DNA of 64,000 nucleotides, from NCBI RefSeq assembly GCF_900177725.1, contig NZ_FXAT01000016.1, positions 105,479 through 169,478 of the forward strand, written 5' to 3'. Position numbers and translations under genes: made by a program. The stretch's first letter is position 1. Each line of letters starts with the position of its first letter. This DNA is from Paraburkholderia susongensis. GTDB taxonomy: Bacteria > Pseudomonadota > Gammaproteobacteria > Burkholderiales > Burkholderiaceae. This document shows positions 34,153 to 43,524 of the stretch, one piece after another. The notes below the pieces were generated by a model. The model was given only the letters and a program-made list of their open reading frames with translations, was not told the origin of the DNA and searched no databases.

Positions 34153-35067
34153 ATGAAAGCCATTCGCTCCGTATTCGTTGCCCTGATGATCGCGGGCAGT
34201 TTCGTCGGCGCGCCCGCGTCGTTCGCCAAGCCGCCGGTGCCGCCGGCGCTGCCGCCGTGGGTCGCGGTCGGTCCGCAGTACGACACGACCCACGTGTATG
34301 TCGCTCCCGAAGATTTCGACCGTTTCACCGACAGCTTCGTGGCGACGTTCGGCGGCAGCAAGTCGAAGCAGGGCGTGTTCCAGGTCACGCCGACGCCGAG
34401 CCAGACGATGTCGCAGCTCGTCTTCACGCCGTCGGGCACGATCTCCGTGTTCGGCTTCAAGACGCCTATTCCCTGGCCCTTCGGCGCGGAGCGCTCGGGC
34501 TACCTCGTGACCGACATGGACGCAGCGATGAAGTCGGCGCGCGCACTCGGCGCGGATGTGATCGTCGATACGTTTCCCGACCCGATCGGCCGCGACGCGA
34601 TCATCTCGTGGCCGGGCGGCGTGAACATGCAGATCTACTGGCATACCCAGGCGCCGCATTACGATGCGCTGCAGACCGTTCCCGAGAACCGGGTCTACGT
34701 GTCGCCGGAACGTCTGCGCAAGTTCGTGCACGCCTATGTCAAGTTCTCGCACGGCAAGGTCGTCTCCGACGTGACCAACGCGCCCGGCGTCGAAATCGGC
34801 CGGCCGAACGACACGTATCGCCGCGTTCGTATCGAGTCGGGCTTCGGCAACGTGACCGTGCTCGTGACGGACGGCCATCTGCCCTATCCATTCGGGCGGG
34901 AAATGACGGGCTACGAAGTGCCGAATCTCGCCGCGACGTTGCAGAAGGCCAAGGCCGCGGGCGTGACTGTTCTCGTGCCGCCGTTCACCTCGGATGGCCG
35001 CGATGCCGCGGTCGTCCAGTTCCCGGGCGGCTACATCGCCGAAATCCACGCGAACGCAGCGAAATGA
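34153..35067 (+). CDS. Exported two-domain VOC (glyoxalase-like) protein
   Basis: A 304-residue protein with a signal peptide (MKAIRSVFVALMIAGSFVGA, ending near SFAKPP). Two VOC-like repeats follow: THVYVAPEDFDRFTDSFV to WPGGVNMQIYWH, and NRVYVSPERLRKFVHAYVKF to FPGGYIAEIHAN. Each ends with the glutamate or glutamine position where VOC proteins bind metal. A periplasmic VOC protein is uncommon. An ATG 24 bases upstream is possible, but AAGGAA stands eight bases before the chosen one. The stop overlaps the next start. Confidence 0.82.
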   Translation: MKAIRSVFVALMIAGSFVGAPASFAKPPVPPALPPWVAVGPQYDTTHVYVAPEDFDRFTDSFVATFGGSKSKQGVFQVTPTPSQTMSQLVFTPSGTISVFGFKTPIPWPFGAERSGYLVTDMDAAMKSARALGADVIVDTFPDPIGRDAIISWPGGVNMQIYWHTQAPHYDALQTVPENRVYVSPERLRKFVHAYVKFSHGKVVSDVTNAPGVEIGRPNDTYRRVRIESGFGNVTVLVTDGHLPYPFGREMTGYEVPNLAATLQKAKAAGVTVLVPPFTSDGRDAAVVQFPGGYIAEIHANAAK

Positions 35068-35759
35068 AGTCCGAGGATACGATCCTTGCCGCGATCGCCG
35101 GCTTTGTCGATACGCTGAGTTTCGTTGCGCTGTTCGGGCTGTTCACCGCCCACGTGACAGGCAACTTCGTGCTGATCGGCGCCGGCGTGGCGGGCTTCGG
35201 CCAGGGTGTCCTGCTCAAGCTGATCGTATTTCCCGCGTTCGTCGGCGGGGTCGTCCTGAGCAGCCTGCTGGTGCGCTCGCTCTCCGAGGGGCGCGCGCGT
35301 CAGGGTGCCCGTCTGCTTCATGCAGTGCAGGCCGTGCTCATGGTCGGCTTTTGCCTTGCTGGTGTATGGGCAACGCCGGTCAGTCAGCCCGACAGCCTGC
35401 CGGTGATCGTGGCCGGTGTCGCGGGCGCGTTCGCGATGGGCGTGCAGAACGCGCATCCGCGTTTGATTCAGCGCCCCGGTGTGCCGAATACCGTCATGAC
35501 GGGTAACGTCACGCAAGCCATTCTCGACGTGGTCGACATGCTATCGCTGGACACGGCCGGGAGTGCACGCGGCGCGGCACGCGAGCGTTTCGGGAAGATG
35601 ATGCCGGCCATTGCCGCATTCGCGATCGGGGCGGTGGCCGGCGCGCTGGCGCTGCGCTACATGGGGTTTTGGGCGCTGCTGGCGCCCGCGTGCGCACTCG
35701 TCGGGCTCGCGTTGACTACCGGAGAGCATGAGCGTGCGCAGACGCCGGGGCACGCATGA
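35064..35759 (+). CDS. DUF1275 (YoaK-like) membrane protein
   Basis: A 231-residue protein with six hydrophobic helices and the DUF1275 signature VDTLSFVALFGLFTAHVTGN near residue 15, repeated in part as NTVMTGNVTQAILD near 146. The MTGN/TGNF elements are typical of the family. It starts inside the stop of the VOC gene (ATGA). The function of the family is not established; an inner-membrane transporter role is often supposed. Confidence 0.88.
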   Translation: MKSEDTILAAIAGFVDTLSFVALFGLFTAHVTGNFVLIGAGVAGFGQGVLLKLIVFPAFVGGVVLSSLLVRSLSEGRARQGARLLHAVQAVLMVGFCLAGVWATPVSQPDSLPVIVAGVAGAFAMGVQNAHPRLIQRPGVPNTVMTGNVTQAILDVVDMLSLDTAGSARGAARERFGKMMPAIAAFAIGAVAGALALRYMGFWALLAPACALVGLALTTGEHERAQTPGHA

Positions 35760-35801
35760 ATCGAAACGGCGCAAGGCATCGTCCCGCGAATCTCATCGCT
35801 G

Positions 35802-35848
35802 ATTGCACTGCTAATTGCACTGCTTACGCTCGCCCCGTGAGCGGGGCG
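35802..35848 (+). promoter_or_regulatory. Porin leader: 12-bp tandem repeat and GC-rich hairpin
   Basis: ATTGCACTGCT occurs twice, 12 bases apart (35802-35812, 35814-35824), then CGCCCCG and CGGGGCG form a perfect seven-base stem with a TGAG loop (35831-35848). They lie between the DUF1275 stop and the likelier porin start at 35912. This suggests an untranslated leader with a control element. Confidence 0.5.
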
Positions 35849-35911
35849 GCCACGTACATCCACAAGCACGATCACAAGCACAACCACAAGCCGGCAATGG
35901 CAAGGAAATCC

Positions 35912-37408
35912 ATGATCTGGGGCACGACGCGCGAGCGTCGATTCGAGAGGGCCGCGAGCTTGATGGCCATCGCGGGGCTGCTGCTTGCGAGCGCCGACGC
36001 GGTGTTCGCGGATACGGTGGCGCAACCGGCAACAGCGGCGAGCCTCGCGGCCGCCGGCACGGCGGCCAACGGCGGCGCAACGGCCGCTGTATGCGACGCC
36101 AAACGTCCTGTCGTGATGTTCAATCGCTGGCAGGAGGACTGGTCGGCGCTTGCCAATCCCTGCGTTCCGCGCGCGCCGCTCGACGGTCTCAAGTACATCC
36201 CGCTCGGCGGCAATCCCTCGTCATATCTTTCGCTCGGCGCGAACCTGCGCGAGCGCGTCGAGAGCAATAACGCGCCGCTGTTCGGCATCGGCTCGGCGCA
36301 GTCGAATACGTATCTGCTCCAGCGTATCGAGGTCCATGCGGATGCGCATCTTGCCGATCACTGGCAGTTCTTCGTGCAACTCGCGGACGCACGCGCGTTC
36401 GGCAAGAACACGGTCACGCCGGTCGACAAGAACCCGCTCGATCTCGAGCAGGCATTCGTCACCTATACGGGGGCGCTGGGCGGCGGCACGTTCAAGTTTC
36501 GTGTCGGCCGCCAGGAAATGGCATTCGACCTGCAGCGTTTCGTCTCCGTGCGCGACGGCCCGAATGTGCGCCAGGCCTTCGACGCGCTCTGGGCCGACTA
36601 CGAATACCATAAGTGGCGCTTTATCGCCTACGCGACGCAGCCCGTGCAGAACCGCGACGCCACGGTATTCGATGATGTGTCGAACCGGGACATCACGTTC
36701 AGCGGCGTGCGCTTCGAGCGCCAGTCGGTGGGTCCGGGCGATCTGTCCGGCTACTGGTCGCGCTACAACCGCAGCAATGCGCAATACCTCGACGCGCACG
36801 GCCCGGAGCGGCGCGATGTCTGGGACCTGCGTTACACCGGCACGCACGGCCGCTTCGACTGGGATGCCGAAGGCATGTTGCAGACGGGAACGGTCGGCAA
36901 CAGCACGATCGGCGCGTGGGCGATCGGCTCGATCGCGGGCTACAAGCTCGACATGCCGTGGTCGCCGCGCATCGGACTGCAGTTCGATGCGGCTTCGGGT
37001 GACCGGCACCCCGGCGATGGCCGGGTCGGTACCTTCAATCCGCTGTTTCCGAACGGCTACTACTTCACGCTTGCTGGCTATACCGGTTATTCGAACCTGA
37101 TTCACGTGAAGCCGTCCATCACGCTCAAGCCGACCGCGAATCTCGCGCTGCTCGGCGCGCTGGGTTTCCAGTGGCGCGAGACGACCGGCGACGCCGTGTA
37201 TCAGCAGGGAAATCAGGTCGTGCCTGGCACAGCGGGCAAGGGCAGTCTATGGACGGGCATGTATGTGCAGTTGCGGGCGGACTGGACGATTGCGGCCAAC
37301 CTCATTGGTTCGATCGAAGCCGTGCACTTTCAGGTGGGCAACACGATACGTCAGGCGGGCGGCCATAACGCCGACTACGCGGGCATTGAGTTGAAGTACG
37401 GGTGGTAA
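35912..37408 (+). CDS. Alginate-export-family outer-membrane porin
   Basis: A 498-residue beta-barrel protein. From this ATG the N-terminus is a normal signal peptide (basic start, LMAIAGLLLASADAVFA, then D). Seen: LGANLRERVESNNAPLFG, LQRIEVHADAHLADHWQFFV, FRVGRQEMAFDLQRFVSVRD, alternating aromatic strands, and a final strand ending in GIELKYGW with terminal Trp. An ATG at 35756 overlaps the DUF1275 stop and would add 52 residues including a His/Lys run coded by 35861-35890; AAGGAAA before 35912 and the signal peptide favour the shorter form. Probably the outer-membrane channel for the substrate of this operon. Confidence 0.87.
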   Translation: MIWGTTRERRFERAASLMAIAGLLLASADAVFADTVAQPATAASLAAAGTAANGGATAAVCDAKRPVVMFNRWQEDWSALANPCVPRAPLDGLKYIPLGGNPSSYLSLGANLRERVESNNAPLFGIGSAQSNTYLLQRIEVHADAHLADHWQFFVQLADARAFGKNTVTPVDKNPLDLEQAFVTYTGALGGGTFKFRVGRQEMAFDLQRFVSVRDGPNVRQAFDALWADYEYHKWRFIAYATQPVQNRDATVFDDVSNRDITFSGVRFERQSVGPGDLSGYWSRYNRSNAQYLDAHGPERRDVWDLRYTGTHGRFDWDAEGMLQTGTVGNSTIGAWAIGSIAGYKLDMPWSPRIGLQFDAASGDRHPGDGRVGTFNPLFPNGYYFTLAGYTGYSNLIHVKPSITLKPTANLALLGALGFQWRETTGDAVYQQGNQVVPGTAGKGSLWTGMYVQLRADWTIAANLIGSIEAVHFQVGNTIRQAGGHNADYAGIELKYGW

Positions 37409-37975
37409 CACCGGCTAACAAGCGTGAGGAGTGGCGCCAGCGGGCGTTGTCGCATGAAGGTGTTGGGGTGTTGGCGAGGCGATTGCGTGGAGGACGCATA
37501 TGTCGGTGACGAGGCGCGTAAGCGCGTCGTTCAGTATGTCGGTTGGAATTCGACGCCGGGACCGCAAGGACCGAATCGGAAGCGCTATGCCGGCCTCTTT
37601 TCTGCTCGGTCACGGCAATTGATTTTGCGGTATGGGTAGGACGACAGGTAGGCGGAGTGGGAGTCAACCATGGCGGCGCGTTGCGGGTAACTGTTGGAAT
37701 TGGCTGCCTTACGGTCGAAATCCAATCTTTATGCCAGCTTTCAGATACATGTGCTCTCTAACCTTTTGCAGTGCAGGGTGGATGCCGTTCATGCATAAGT
37801 ACTGGAATGATTAGCAGAAGCGTCCAGATCGAAAGTCCTCACGCTGAATGCTTTCCGCGTGCATCTTCTCCTTTCCGTTGGCAACAATCCTTGCGGCAAT
37901 TTCTGGAACTAATCTGCGCAGGAGTCTTTCAGAGACATAGAGAAAGCGGGCGGCACAGCACAGATTTGTCGCTAT
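37409..37975. other. 567-bp lower-GC region without a recognisable gene
   Basis: Base composition falls well below that of the neighbouring operon. Only short frames of no recognisable family occur. It begins right after the porin gene and leads into the TniQ-like remnant, so it is probably part of a decayed inserted segment. No terminal inverted repeats or target duplication were identified by eye. Confidence 0.5.
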
Positions 37976-38616
37976 TCACGACTCCACAATCTCTTCCAAA
38001 TCTGCTAGTAGTTCTTCCTGATATTTGAGTGACATGGTCCGCTTCCTCTCAATCAAACATCTTGTGTCTGAACTTCTACTTATCTTTCTCAGCATTACAT
38101 TATTGCCAGAAAGTACATCGGAGATGCAACAGTAAGCGACGAGTGTTGGCCGAGAGAGGCATGGACGTATTTTTCCCGAAATCCAGCCATGAAACTCGCT
38201 CTTGTTTATGCCGAGATGCTTTGCAAGTCGCGCCGCTTTTCCGTCAAACAATGTACTAACTGTATATTGGAGGAAGTTGCCGGATGAATTGCATTTCGTG
38301 AACACACCAGGATTTTGATGAACATCATCCGGCAATTCCGCTACCAAAGTCGGCGTCGTAGAATTGGGGGGCAGAATCGCTCCTGCTTTGAAACCAGTGC
38401 GAACAGCGTCACCACTTTGTGTAACGGAAGCAGTGTCCGCAGTTCGAGGTCGTGACGGAGTGTCAATTTCTCAAGCGCATCGCCCCAATCGCCTGCTATC
38501 TCTGCTACCACGTTCATGCTTATGTCGTAGCAGCGGTTGGCCAGTGAATCCTGGTTGGAAACGTTATCTACGAAAAAACGAACTATGGCTCGACAGGCGA
38601 GCGACCTTGGAAGCAT
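37976..38616 (-). pseudogene. Decayed TniQ-like (Tn7-type transposition) gene
   Basis: Two frames on the minus strand look like parts of one broken gene. The upstream piece (38341-38616) has DWGDALEKLTLRHDLELRTL and ends RFCPPIL, resembling the zinc-finger entry (FCP-x-C) of TniQ/TnsD proteins. The downstream piece (37976-38347) has TLFDGKAARLAKHLGINKSE with FHGWISGKIRPCLS, resembling their C-terminal helix-turn-helix. The middle with the remaining zinc ligands is missing and a stop and frame change separate the pieces. Local GC is low. Assignment rests on motif resemblance only. Confidence 0.45.
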
Positions 38617-38687
38617 TCGGCGAAGCGCTTGGCGTAAGGCGGTGCCGTACGTTATTCTTTGCAGGACGGAATATCAGGAGATTACGG

Positions 38688-39623
38688 ATGCGTTACGCAA
38701 TCGACCAGTTCCACGCCTTTCATTCGCACGTGTTCTGCGAAGGGTGGTTTTCCGGGTTGGCTAACCGGAATGCGTGCGTGTACGTACTGCTTGACGGTGT
38801 GCGTTACCCCGCCGAAGTCGAACTGCTGCCTCGCGATGACTTGCGAACCGCTTTCGGTCCGGGTGCTGAGAAGTGGGGGTTTGTCTTGTCGTGCAAAGTG
38901 CGGCCCTCAAGCCCCAGTTGGTACGGAGCAGTCCAGCTGGTGCTGTTCGACGGTGAGCGCGAGCTGATGGTCGAACAGCCTGCGATCATCCCGTACGACG
39001 CGGAACGCCGCGGCGCGTCTAACGCCGAACTGGATTTCTTCCGACGCATGTACGAAGCCGACGCGCCGAACGTCCTTGAGATCGGCTCGCGCAAGCGTAG
39101 TGGCAACGCCAAAACTGATCGCGTGCCTGGCCATGCCAGCTATGTCGGCTTCGACATCGCGGCGGGGCCCAACGTTGATGTGGTTGGTGACGCACACTTC
39201 ATGTCGCAAACACTGCCGCACAACCATTTTGATTTCGTGTTCTCGATTTCCACGTTCGAGCACCTGCTGATGCCGTGGAAAGCTGCGGTCGAGTTGAACA
39301 CCGTCATGAAGAATGGCGGTCTTGCATTCATCCATTCGCACCAGACGTGGCCTGTGCACGACGCACCGTGGGACTTTTACCGGTTCTCGAAGTTCGGTTG
39401 GCACGGCATATTCAACCGGTACAGTGGGTTCGAAGTCATCGCGAGCGAGCACGCCGAGCCCGCGACGATTATTCCGAAAATGCAGATGAATAATCCGTCC
39501 ACGTTCCTTGAACTCCAAACTGGCTATCTCATGAGCGTGTGTCTGGTGAAGAAAATCGGGCCGAGCATCCTAAGCTGGGATGCCGATCCCGCGACCATCA
39601 TGGTGACTGCCTATCCGGGCTGA
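38688..39623 (+). CDS. Class I SAM-dependent methyltransferase
   Basis: A 311-residue protein. The C-terminal two thirds is a Rossmann methyltransferase: motif I VLEIGSRKRSGN near residue 127, acidic VGFDIAAGPNVDVVGDAH near 148, and FDFVFSISTFEHLLMPWK near 180. The first 110 residues are a separate all-beta-looking domain with no recognised family. AGGAG stands seven bases before this ATG; a long open extension upstream is antisense to the TniQ-like remnant and was not accepted. Composition is less GC-rich than flanking genes, so it was probably brought in with the mobile element. FDIAAGPNVDVVGDAH-type proteins often act in surface-glycan synthesis. Confidence 0.85.
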   Translation: MRYAIDQFHAFHSHVFCEGWFSGLANRNACVYVLLDGVRYPAEVELLPRDDLRTAFGPGAEKWGFVLSCKVRPSSPSWYGAVQLVLFDGERELMVEQPAIIPYDAERRGASNAELDFFRRMYEADAPNVLEIGSRKRSGNAKTDRVPGHASYVGFDIAAGPNVDVVGDAHFMSQTLPHNHFDFVFSISTFEHLLMPWKAAVELNTVMKNGGLAFIHSHQTWPVHDAPWDFYRFSKFGWHGIFNRYSGFEVIASEHAEPATIIPKMQMNNPSTFLELQTGYLMSVCLVKKIGPSILSWDADPATIMVTAYPG

Positions 39624-40000
39624 CTCTGCTTGCTTTTCCGCTATCTGTGTTCTGGCGCTGCCAATGACGATATTTCAGATGCCCAACGCATCAGCGGACG
39701 GCATGTCGCTCGCCTGGATCGTGCGAGCATCCTTCAGCCAGCCGGGCAGGACAAGCATTTCCAGTCGCGCGTGTCTCTCCTAAGCAAAACAGCCGGAGCC
39801 TGCCGGGCATTCCATCGCGCTCCGACGTCGGTATCGAACAGGTTCGTCCCTATTCGGGCACTCCGTTCTGGCAAGAGTACGCACCAGGCGTCGTTGCCCG
39901 TCGATGTGAATCACGGAATAACGGACCAGGCTGGGTTGTTTTGTTAATGATACAAAGCAGACTCGCAGTCCGTAGCCCGTCATCGATCCAGGGAAACTTC
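39624..40000. other. 377-bp intergenic region
   Basis: No supportable gene. It marks the right border of the low-GC segment. An AT-rich stretch at 39930-39960 could carry the promoter of the DUF3455 gene. Confidence 0.45.
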
Positions 40001-40522
40001 ATGTCCAGACATTTCGCTTCAATCGCCTGCGCCTGCCTTGCGGCCGTTCTGAGCCCGGGCGTCATGGCCGCCGGGCCCGGCAATGCGGCAGACGGCTCTT
40101 CTCCATTCACGCTCAGTGACGTGAACAGGGTTGCAATGACAACCGCTGCCGGAGTGCAAGTCTATTCCTGCGAGTACGATCAGGCGCATCGCCTCCAGTG
40201 GGTCTTCGCGCGCCCGCAAGCGACACTCTACGATGCCAGTGGGGCCGCGGTGATTGAGCATGGGAAAGGCCCGTCATGGAAAGCGGGAGATGGCAGCAGG
40301 ATCGAGGGCGAACTGATTTCGCAAGCGCCCAGCGCGACACCCGGCAGCATTCCCCAACTTCTGCTACGAGCGAAAAGCGTTGCCGGCAATGGGATGCTTG
40401 CCGACGTGCGCTACGTTGAGCGGCTGGATACGGTGGGAGGCGCCGCGCCGCCCGCAGCATGTACCACCGAGCATCAGATCGGCCAATCCCCCTATCTGGC
40501 GCGGTACGTGTTCTGGAAGTAA
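40001..40522 (+). CDS. DUF3455 exported protein
   Basis: A 173-residue secreted protein. A signal peptide is clear (MSRHFASIACACLAAVLSPG, ending near VMAAGP). VQVYSCEYDQAHRLQWVF near residue 55, GPSWKAGDGSRIEGELI and the C-terminal PYLARYVFWK match DUF3455. CAGGGAAA precedes the ATG. Function of the family is unknown. Stands alone, converging on the serine hydrolase gene. Confidence 0.85.
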   Translation: MSRHFASIACACLAAVLSPGVMAAGPGNAADGSSPFTLSDVNRVAMTTAAGVQVYSCEYDQAHRLQWVFARPQATLYDASGAAVIEHGKGPSWKAGDGSRIEGELISQAPSATPGSIPQLLLRAKSVAGNGMLADVRYVERLDTVGGAAPPAACTTEHQIGQSPYLARYVFWK

Positions 40523-40581
40523 GGGTGACCTGCGTTTCCACACGGCTTCTCCCAACAGAAGGCGCGATAGCTGCCCGCGCG

Positions 40582-41763
40582 TCACTTGGCGCCGTAAACG
40601 GCGTCGCGCAGATCGATTGTGTATTGGCCGTTCATACCTTCGTAGAGCGTGTTCGACAGCGACACGACGGTCAGCCCGCGTGTGCGGTCGACGAACCACG
40701 AGTGACCGTAGACCCCGCCCCAGCGCCACGTGCCTGGCGATTCCGGCGACGCCGCCGCGTGCGGGTCGCGCAGCACAGAAAAGCCGATTCCGAAGCCGAC
40801 GCCGGGCCGGTCCGGCAAATCGAGGTCGCCGGTCTGCACGCGTCCCATTTCGTCGACGAGGGCGGCAGGCAGCAGAGCGCCGCCGCCCGCGCGCAGCGTG
40901 TCCAGCACATGCAGTACGTCGCCTGCGCTGCCCACCATCCCCGCGCCGCCTGACGCAAAAGCCCGCGCGTCGAGCGCGCGTGCCGGCGAGTACGTGACGC
41001 CGGCCGTTCCTTCGAGAATGGGTACGGTCTCGTTCTCGGCGAGCCGGTGCGGCTGCGGCGTATCGTTCACGTATGGTGTCGCGAGCCGCGCTGGATCGGG
41101 AGCGACGAACGCAGTGTCGCGAACACCGAGCGGACGCAGCACGAGCGCATCGACAGCATCGGCGAGCGGCATCCCGCAGACAGCCTCGATCAGTGCGCCG
41201 GTCACGTCGAGCGCGACTGAATAGTTCCAGCTCGTTCCCGGCGCGTACAGCAGTGGCGTGCTCGCGATCCGGCGCACGTTTTCGGCGAGCGTGATGCCTG
41301 CGCCATCGAGCCCGTCCGATACGCCCGCGCGCGCATACGGCCCGTTCGTTTCGGCTTGCGCAAAGCGATAGCCGAGGCCCGCGGTATGCGTGAGTAGCTG
41401 GCGCACCGTGATCGCCGGCACGTGGCCGTCGGGCAGGGCCGGGCGAAAATCGGCCAGCCAGCGGGTGACCTCATCGTCGAGCGACAGTTTGCCTTGCGCC
41501 ACGAGCACCATCGCGGCGGTCGAGACGATCGGCTTCGTCACCGACGCGAGCCTGAACAGCGTGTCCTCGCGCATGGGCGTACGCGATTCACGGTCCGCGA
41601 ACCCGGCGGCGCGCTGATAGACGAGCTGTCCGTTGCGCGCGATCAGCACGACCGCACCGACGAGGCGCTGCGCGTCGAGCGCGCGGGACAGCACCGCATC
41701 GACCCGCGCGGCGAGTGCGGGATCGGCGGACTGCGGCAATGACGATGCTGGGGAGAGCGGCAT
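40582..41763 (-). CDS. Serine beta-lactamase-like hydrolase (esterase/PBP family)
   Basis: A 393-residue penicillin-binding-protein-like hydrolase. Seen: nucleophile motif SVTK in LFRLASVTKPIVST near residue 75, the Tyr motif in SWNYSVALDVTGALIE near 178, and the third motif region WRWGGVYGHSWFVD near 352 with His in place of the Lys-Thr-Gly of true beta-lactamases, as in class C-like esterases. No signal peptide, so it is cytoplasmic. GGAG stands seven bases before the ATG. Third in line after two SDR genes, 113 bp away. Confidence 0.9.
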   Translation of the reverse strand: MPLSPASSLPQSADPALAARVDAVLSRALDAQRLVGAVVLIARNGQLVYQRAAGFADRESRTPMREDTLFRLASVTKPIVSTAAMVLVAQGKLSLDDEVTRWLADFRPALPDGHVPAITVRQLLTHTAGLGYRFAQAETNGPYARAGVSDGLDGAGITLAENVRRIASTPLLYAPGTSWNYSVALDVTGALIEAVCGMPLADAVDALVLRPLGVRDTAFVAPDPARLATPYVNDTPQPHRLAENETVPILEGTAGVTYSPARALDARAFASGGAGMVGSAGDVLHVLDTLRAGGGALLPAALVDEMGRVQTGDLDLPDRPGVGFGIGFSVLRDPHAAASPESPGTWRWGGVYGHSWFVDRTRGLTVVSLSNTLYEGMNGQYTIDLRDAVYGAK

Positions 41764-41876
41764 GAAAGGGCTCCGTCGTGACCGGTCGAGCCGACATGTT
41801 AGGGGAGCCCCGGCCGGAACCGCCATTAACCCGTACGCCGCAAAGGGCTACGAGCCCTGCACGGTCGATCGTGACT

Positions 41877-42635
41877 TCACCACGGGATCGTTTCGTTTTC
41901 CCAGCGCGTGAACGTTCCTGTGGGGCCGTCCGGGCCCAGCAGCGCGACGCGCACCGCCTCGCGAGCGCCCGCTTCGACGCTGTCCGTGCCCGCATAACCG
42001 TTGAGGTTCGTTTTGGTAAAGCCCGGGGAGACAGCGTTGACCTTGATTCCCTCCGGCTCCAGCTCCATCGCCATGGCGACTGTCAAAGCATTGAGGGCCG
42101 TCTTGGACGCAGGGTAGACGGGGCCGAAGATCGGGCGGTAGGCAAAGGCTGGGTCCGAGTTCACCGTAAGCGACCCAACGCCACTCGATACGTTGACGAT
42201 GCGGGCTGCCGGCGCCTTGCGCAGGAGCGGCAGCATCGCCTGATAAACGGCGAGGACGCCGAATACGTTGGTGTCCCACACCGCGCGCATTTCATCGAGC
42301 GACACGTTGCTCGGGCGGGTTGTCTTCGCGTACTCCTCGATGGACTGACCGGGCAGTCTTTTCGTATTCGAAATGGCCGCGTTCTGGATCAGTACATCGA
42401 GGCGGCCAAACTCGTGGCCCACGCGCTCCGCCGCGGCCGTGATCGAAGCCTGATCCGTCACGTCGAGCTGAAGTGCGCAGGCGCCTGCCCCCACTTCTTT
42501 GGCCGCGGCTTCGCCGCGCTCGGCATTGCGCGATCCGACCAGCACAGTGAAGCCGTGTGCCGCGAGATCCTTGGCAATCTGAAGACCGATTCCTTGATTC
42601 GCCCCGGTGACCAGGGCGACGGGTTTGTCCTGCAT
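41877..42635 (-). CDS. SDR-family oxidoreductase
   Basis: A 252-residue short-chain dehydrogenase/reductase. Seen: TGANQGIGLQIAKDL (cofactor loop), SRNAERGEAAA suggesting NADP preference, LDVTDQASI, and catalytic YPASK near residue 185 with Ser in IVNVSSGVG. The usual NNAG reads QNAA. Resembles plant-like menthone/carbonyl reductases by its longer insert before the active-site Tyr. AAGGAG lies before the ATG. Transcribed 38 bases after another SDR gene. Confidence 0.92.
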   Translation of the reverse strand: MQDKPVALVTGANQGIGLQIAKDLAAHGFTVLVGSRNAERGEAAAKEVGAGACALQLDVTDQASITAAAERVGHEFGRLDVLIQNAAISNTKRLPGQSIEEYAKTTRPSNVSLDEMRAVWDTNVFGVLAVYQAMLPLLRKAPAARIVNVSSGVGSLTVNSDPAFAYRPIFGPVYPASKTALNALTVAMAMELEPEGIKVNAVSPGFTKTNLNGYAGTDSVEAGAREAVRVALLGPDGPTGTFTRWENETIPW

Positions 42636-42673
42636 GGCAATCTCCTTGTTGTCCCGGCGGTGGTGCCGGTCGG

Positions 42674-43423
42674 TCAGCGAACCTCGGCCGCCCACGCTAT
42701 CGCGTCGGCGCCGGCCGGGATGCGCACCGGTGATGAAGGGTCGGTCGCCGCGCGCCACACGGCTTCGGCGACGTCCTGTGTCCGGGTGATCGGCGCAGAC
42801 GGATCACCCAGCCTCGCGAAGAGGTTCTTGACGAGATCGGCATACGCTTCGTGGTCGAGGCCGGCCATGCGCGCGCGCCCGTTCTCTGCGAAGCGGGTCT
42901 CGGGCGAGCGGCCCGGCAGCACCAGGCACGCCCGCACGCCGAACGGCTCGAGCTCCAGCGCCAACGACTCGGTGAACGCGTTCACCGCTGCCTTGCTCGC
43001 GTGGTATGCGGCGATCAGGGGCAGAGCCTTCAGCGTCACGCTCGACGTGACGTTTACGATCACGCCGGCCCTGCGCTGCCGAAACTGGGGCAGCACCGCC
43101 TGCGTCAAGGCGATCGTGCCGAAGGTGTTGGTCTCGAAGACCTCGCGCACCGTTGCGGCCGGGGTGAGTTCTACCGGGGAGGCTGCGCCGAAGCCCGCGT
43201 TGTTGACGAGGACATCGATCGGGCCCGCGGCTTCGACGGCGTTGCGGATGCTTGCCGGGTCCGTGACGTCGAGCGCCAACACGCGCAGGTGGTCCGAAGG
43301 CGGCAGCACGTCGGCGCGCGGCGTGCGCATGGTGGCGACGACGCGCCAGTCGCGGGCGAGGAAGTAACGGGCGATTTCGAGGCCGAAGCCGGAAGAGCAG
43401 CCGGTGATCAGCACGGTTTTCAT
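42674..43423 (-). CDS. SDR-family oxidoreductase
   Basis: A 249-residue short-chain dehydrogenase. Seen: TGCSSGFGLEIARYF, LDVTDPASI, NNAGFGAASPVE, and catalytic YHASK near residue 150 preceded by VNVTSSVT. The group is often annotated as a retinol-dehydrogenase-like or estradiol-dehydrogenase-like reductase; the substrate is unknown. First of three genes (SDR, SDR, serine hydrolase), diverging from an AraC regulator 101 bp away that probably controls it. Confidence 0.92.
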   Translation of the reverse strand: MKTVLITGCSSGFGLEIARYFLARDWRVVATMRTPRADVLPPSDHLRVLALDVTDPASIRNAVEAAGPIDVLVNNAGFGAASPVELTPAATVREVFETNTFGTIALTQAVLPQFRQRRAGVIVNVTSSVTLKALPLIAAYHASKAAVNAFTESLALELEPFGVRACLVLPGRSPETRFAENGRARMAGLDHEAYADLVKNLFARLGDPSAPITRTQDVAEAVWRAATDPSSPVRIPAGADAIAWAAEVR

Positions 43424-43524
43424 GAGCGTTCCTGTTACGTGATAAGGGAGTGCTCTTACGATAGATGGCCTAAACCGTACTTGCTACAATCAGAGATCCG
43501 AATTTCGTTTGCAGGAGTCCGACG

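Noticed and set aside
38364..38687. Upstream extension of the methyltransferase frame
   Set aside because: No homology, antisense to the TniQ-like remnant, and a good ribosome-binding site marks the ATG at 38688.
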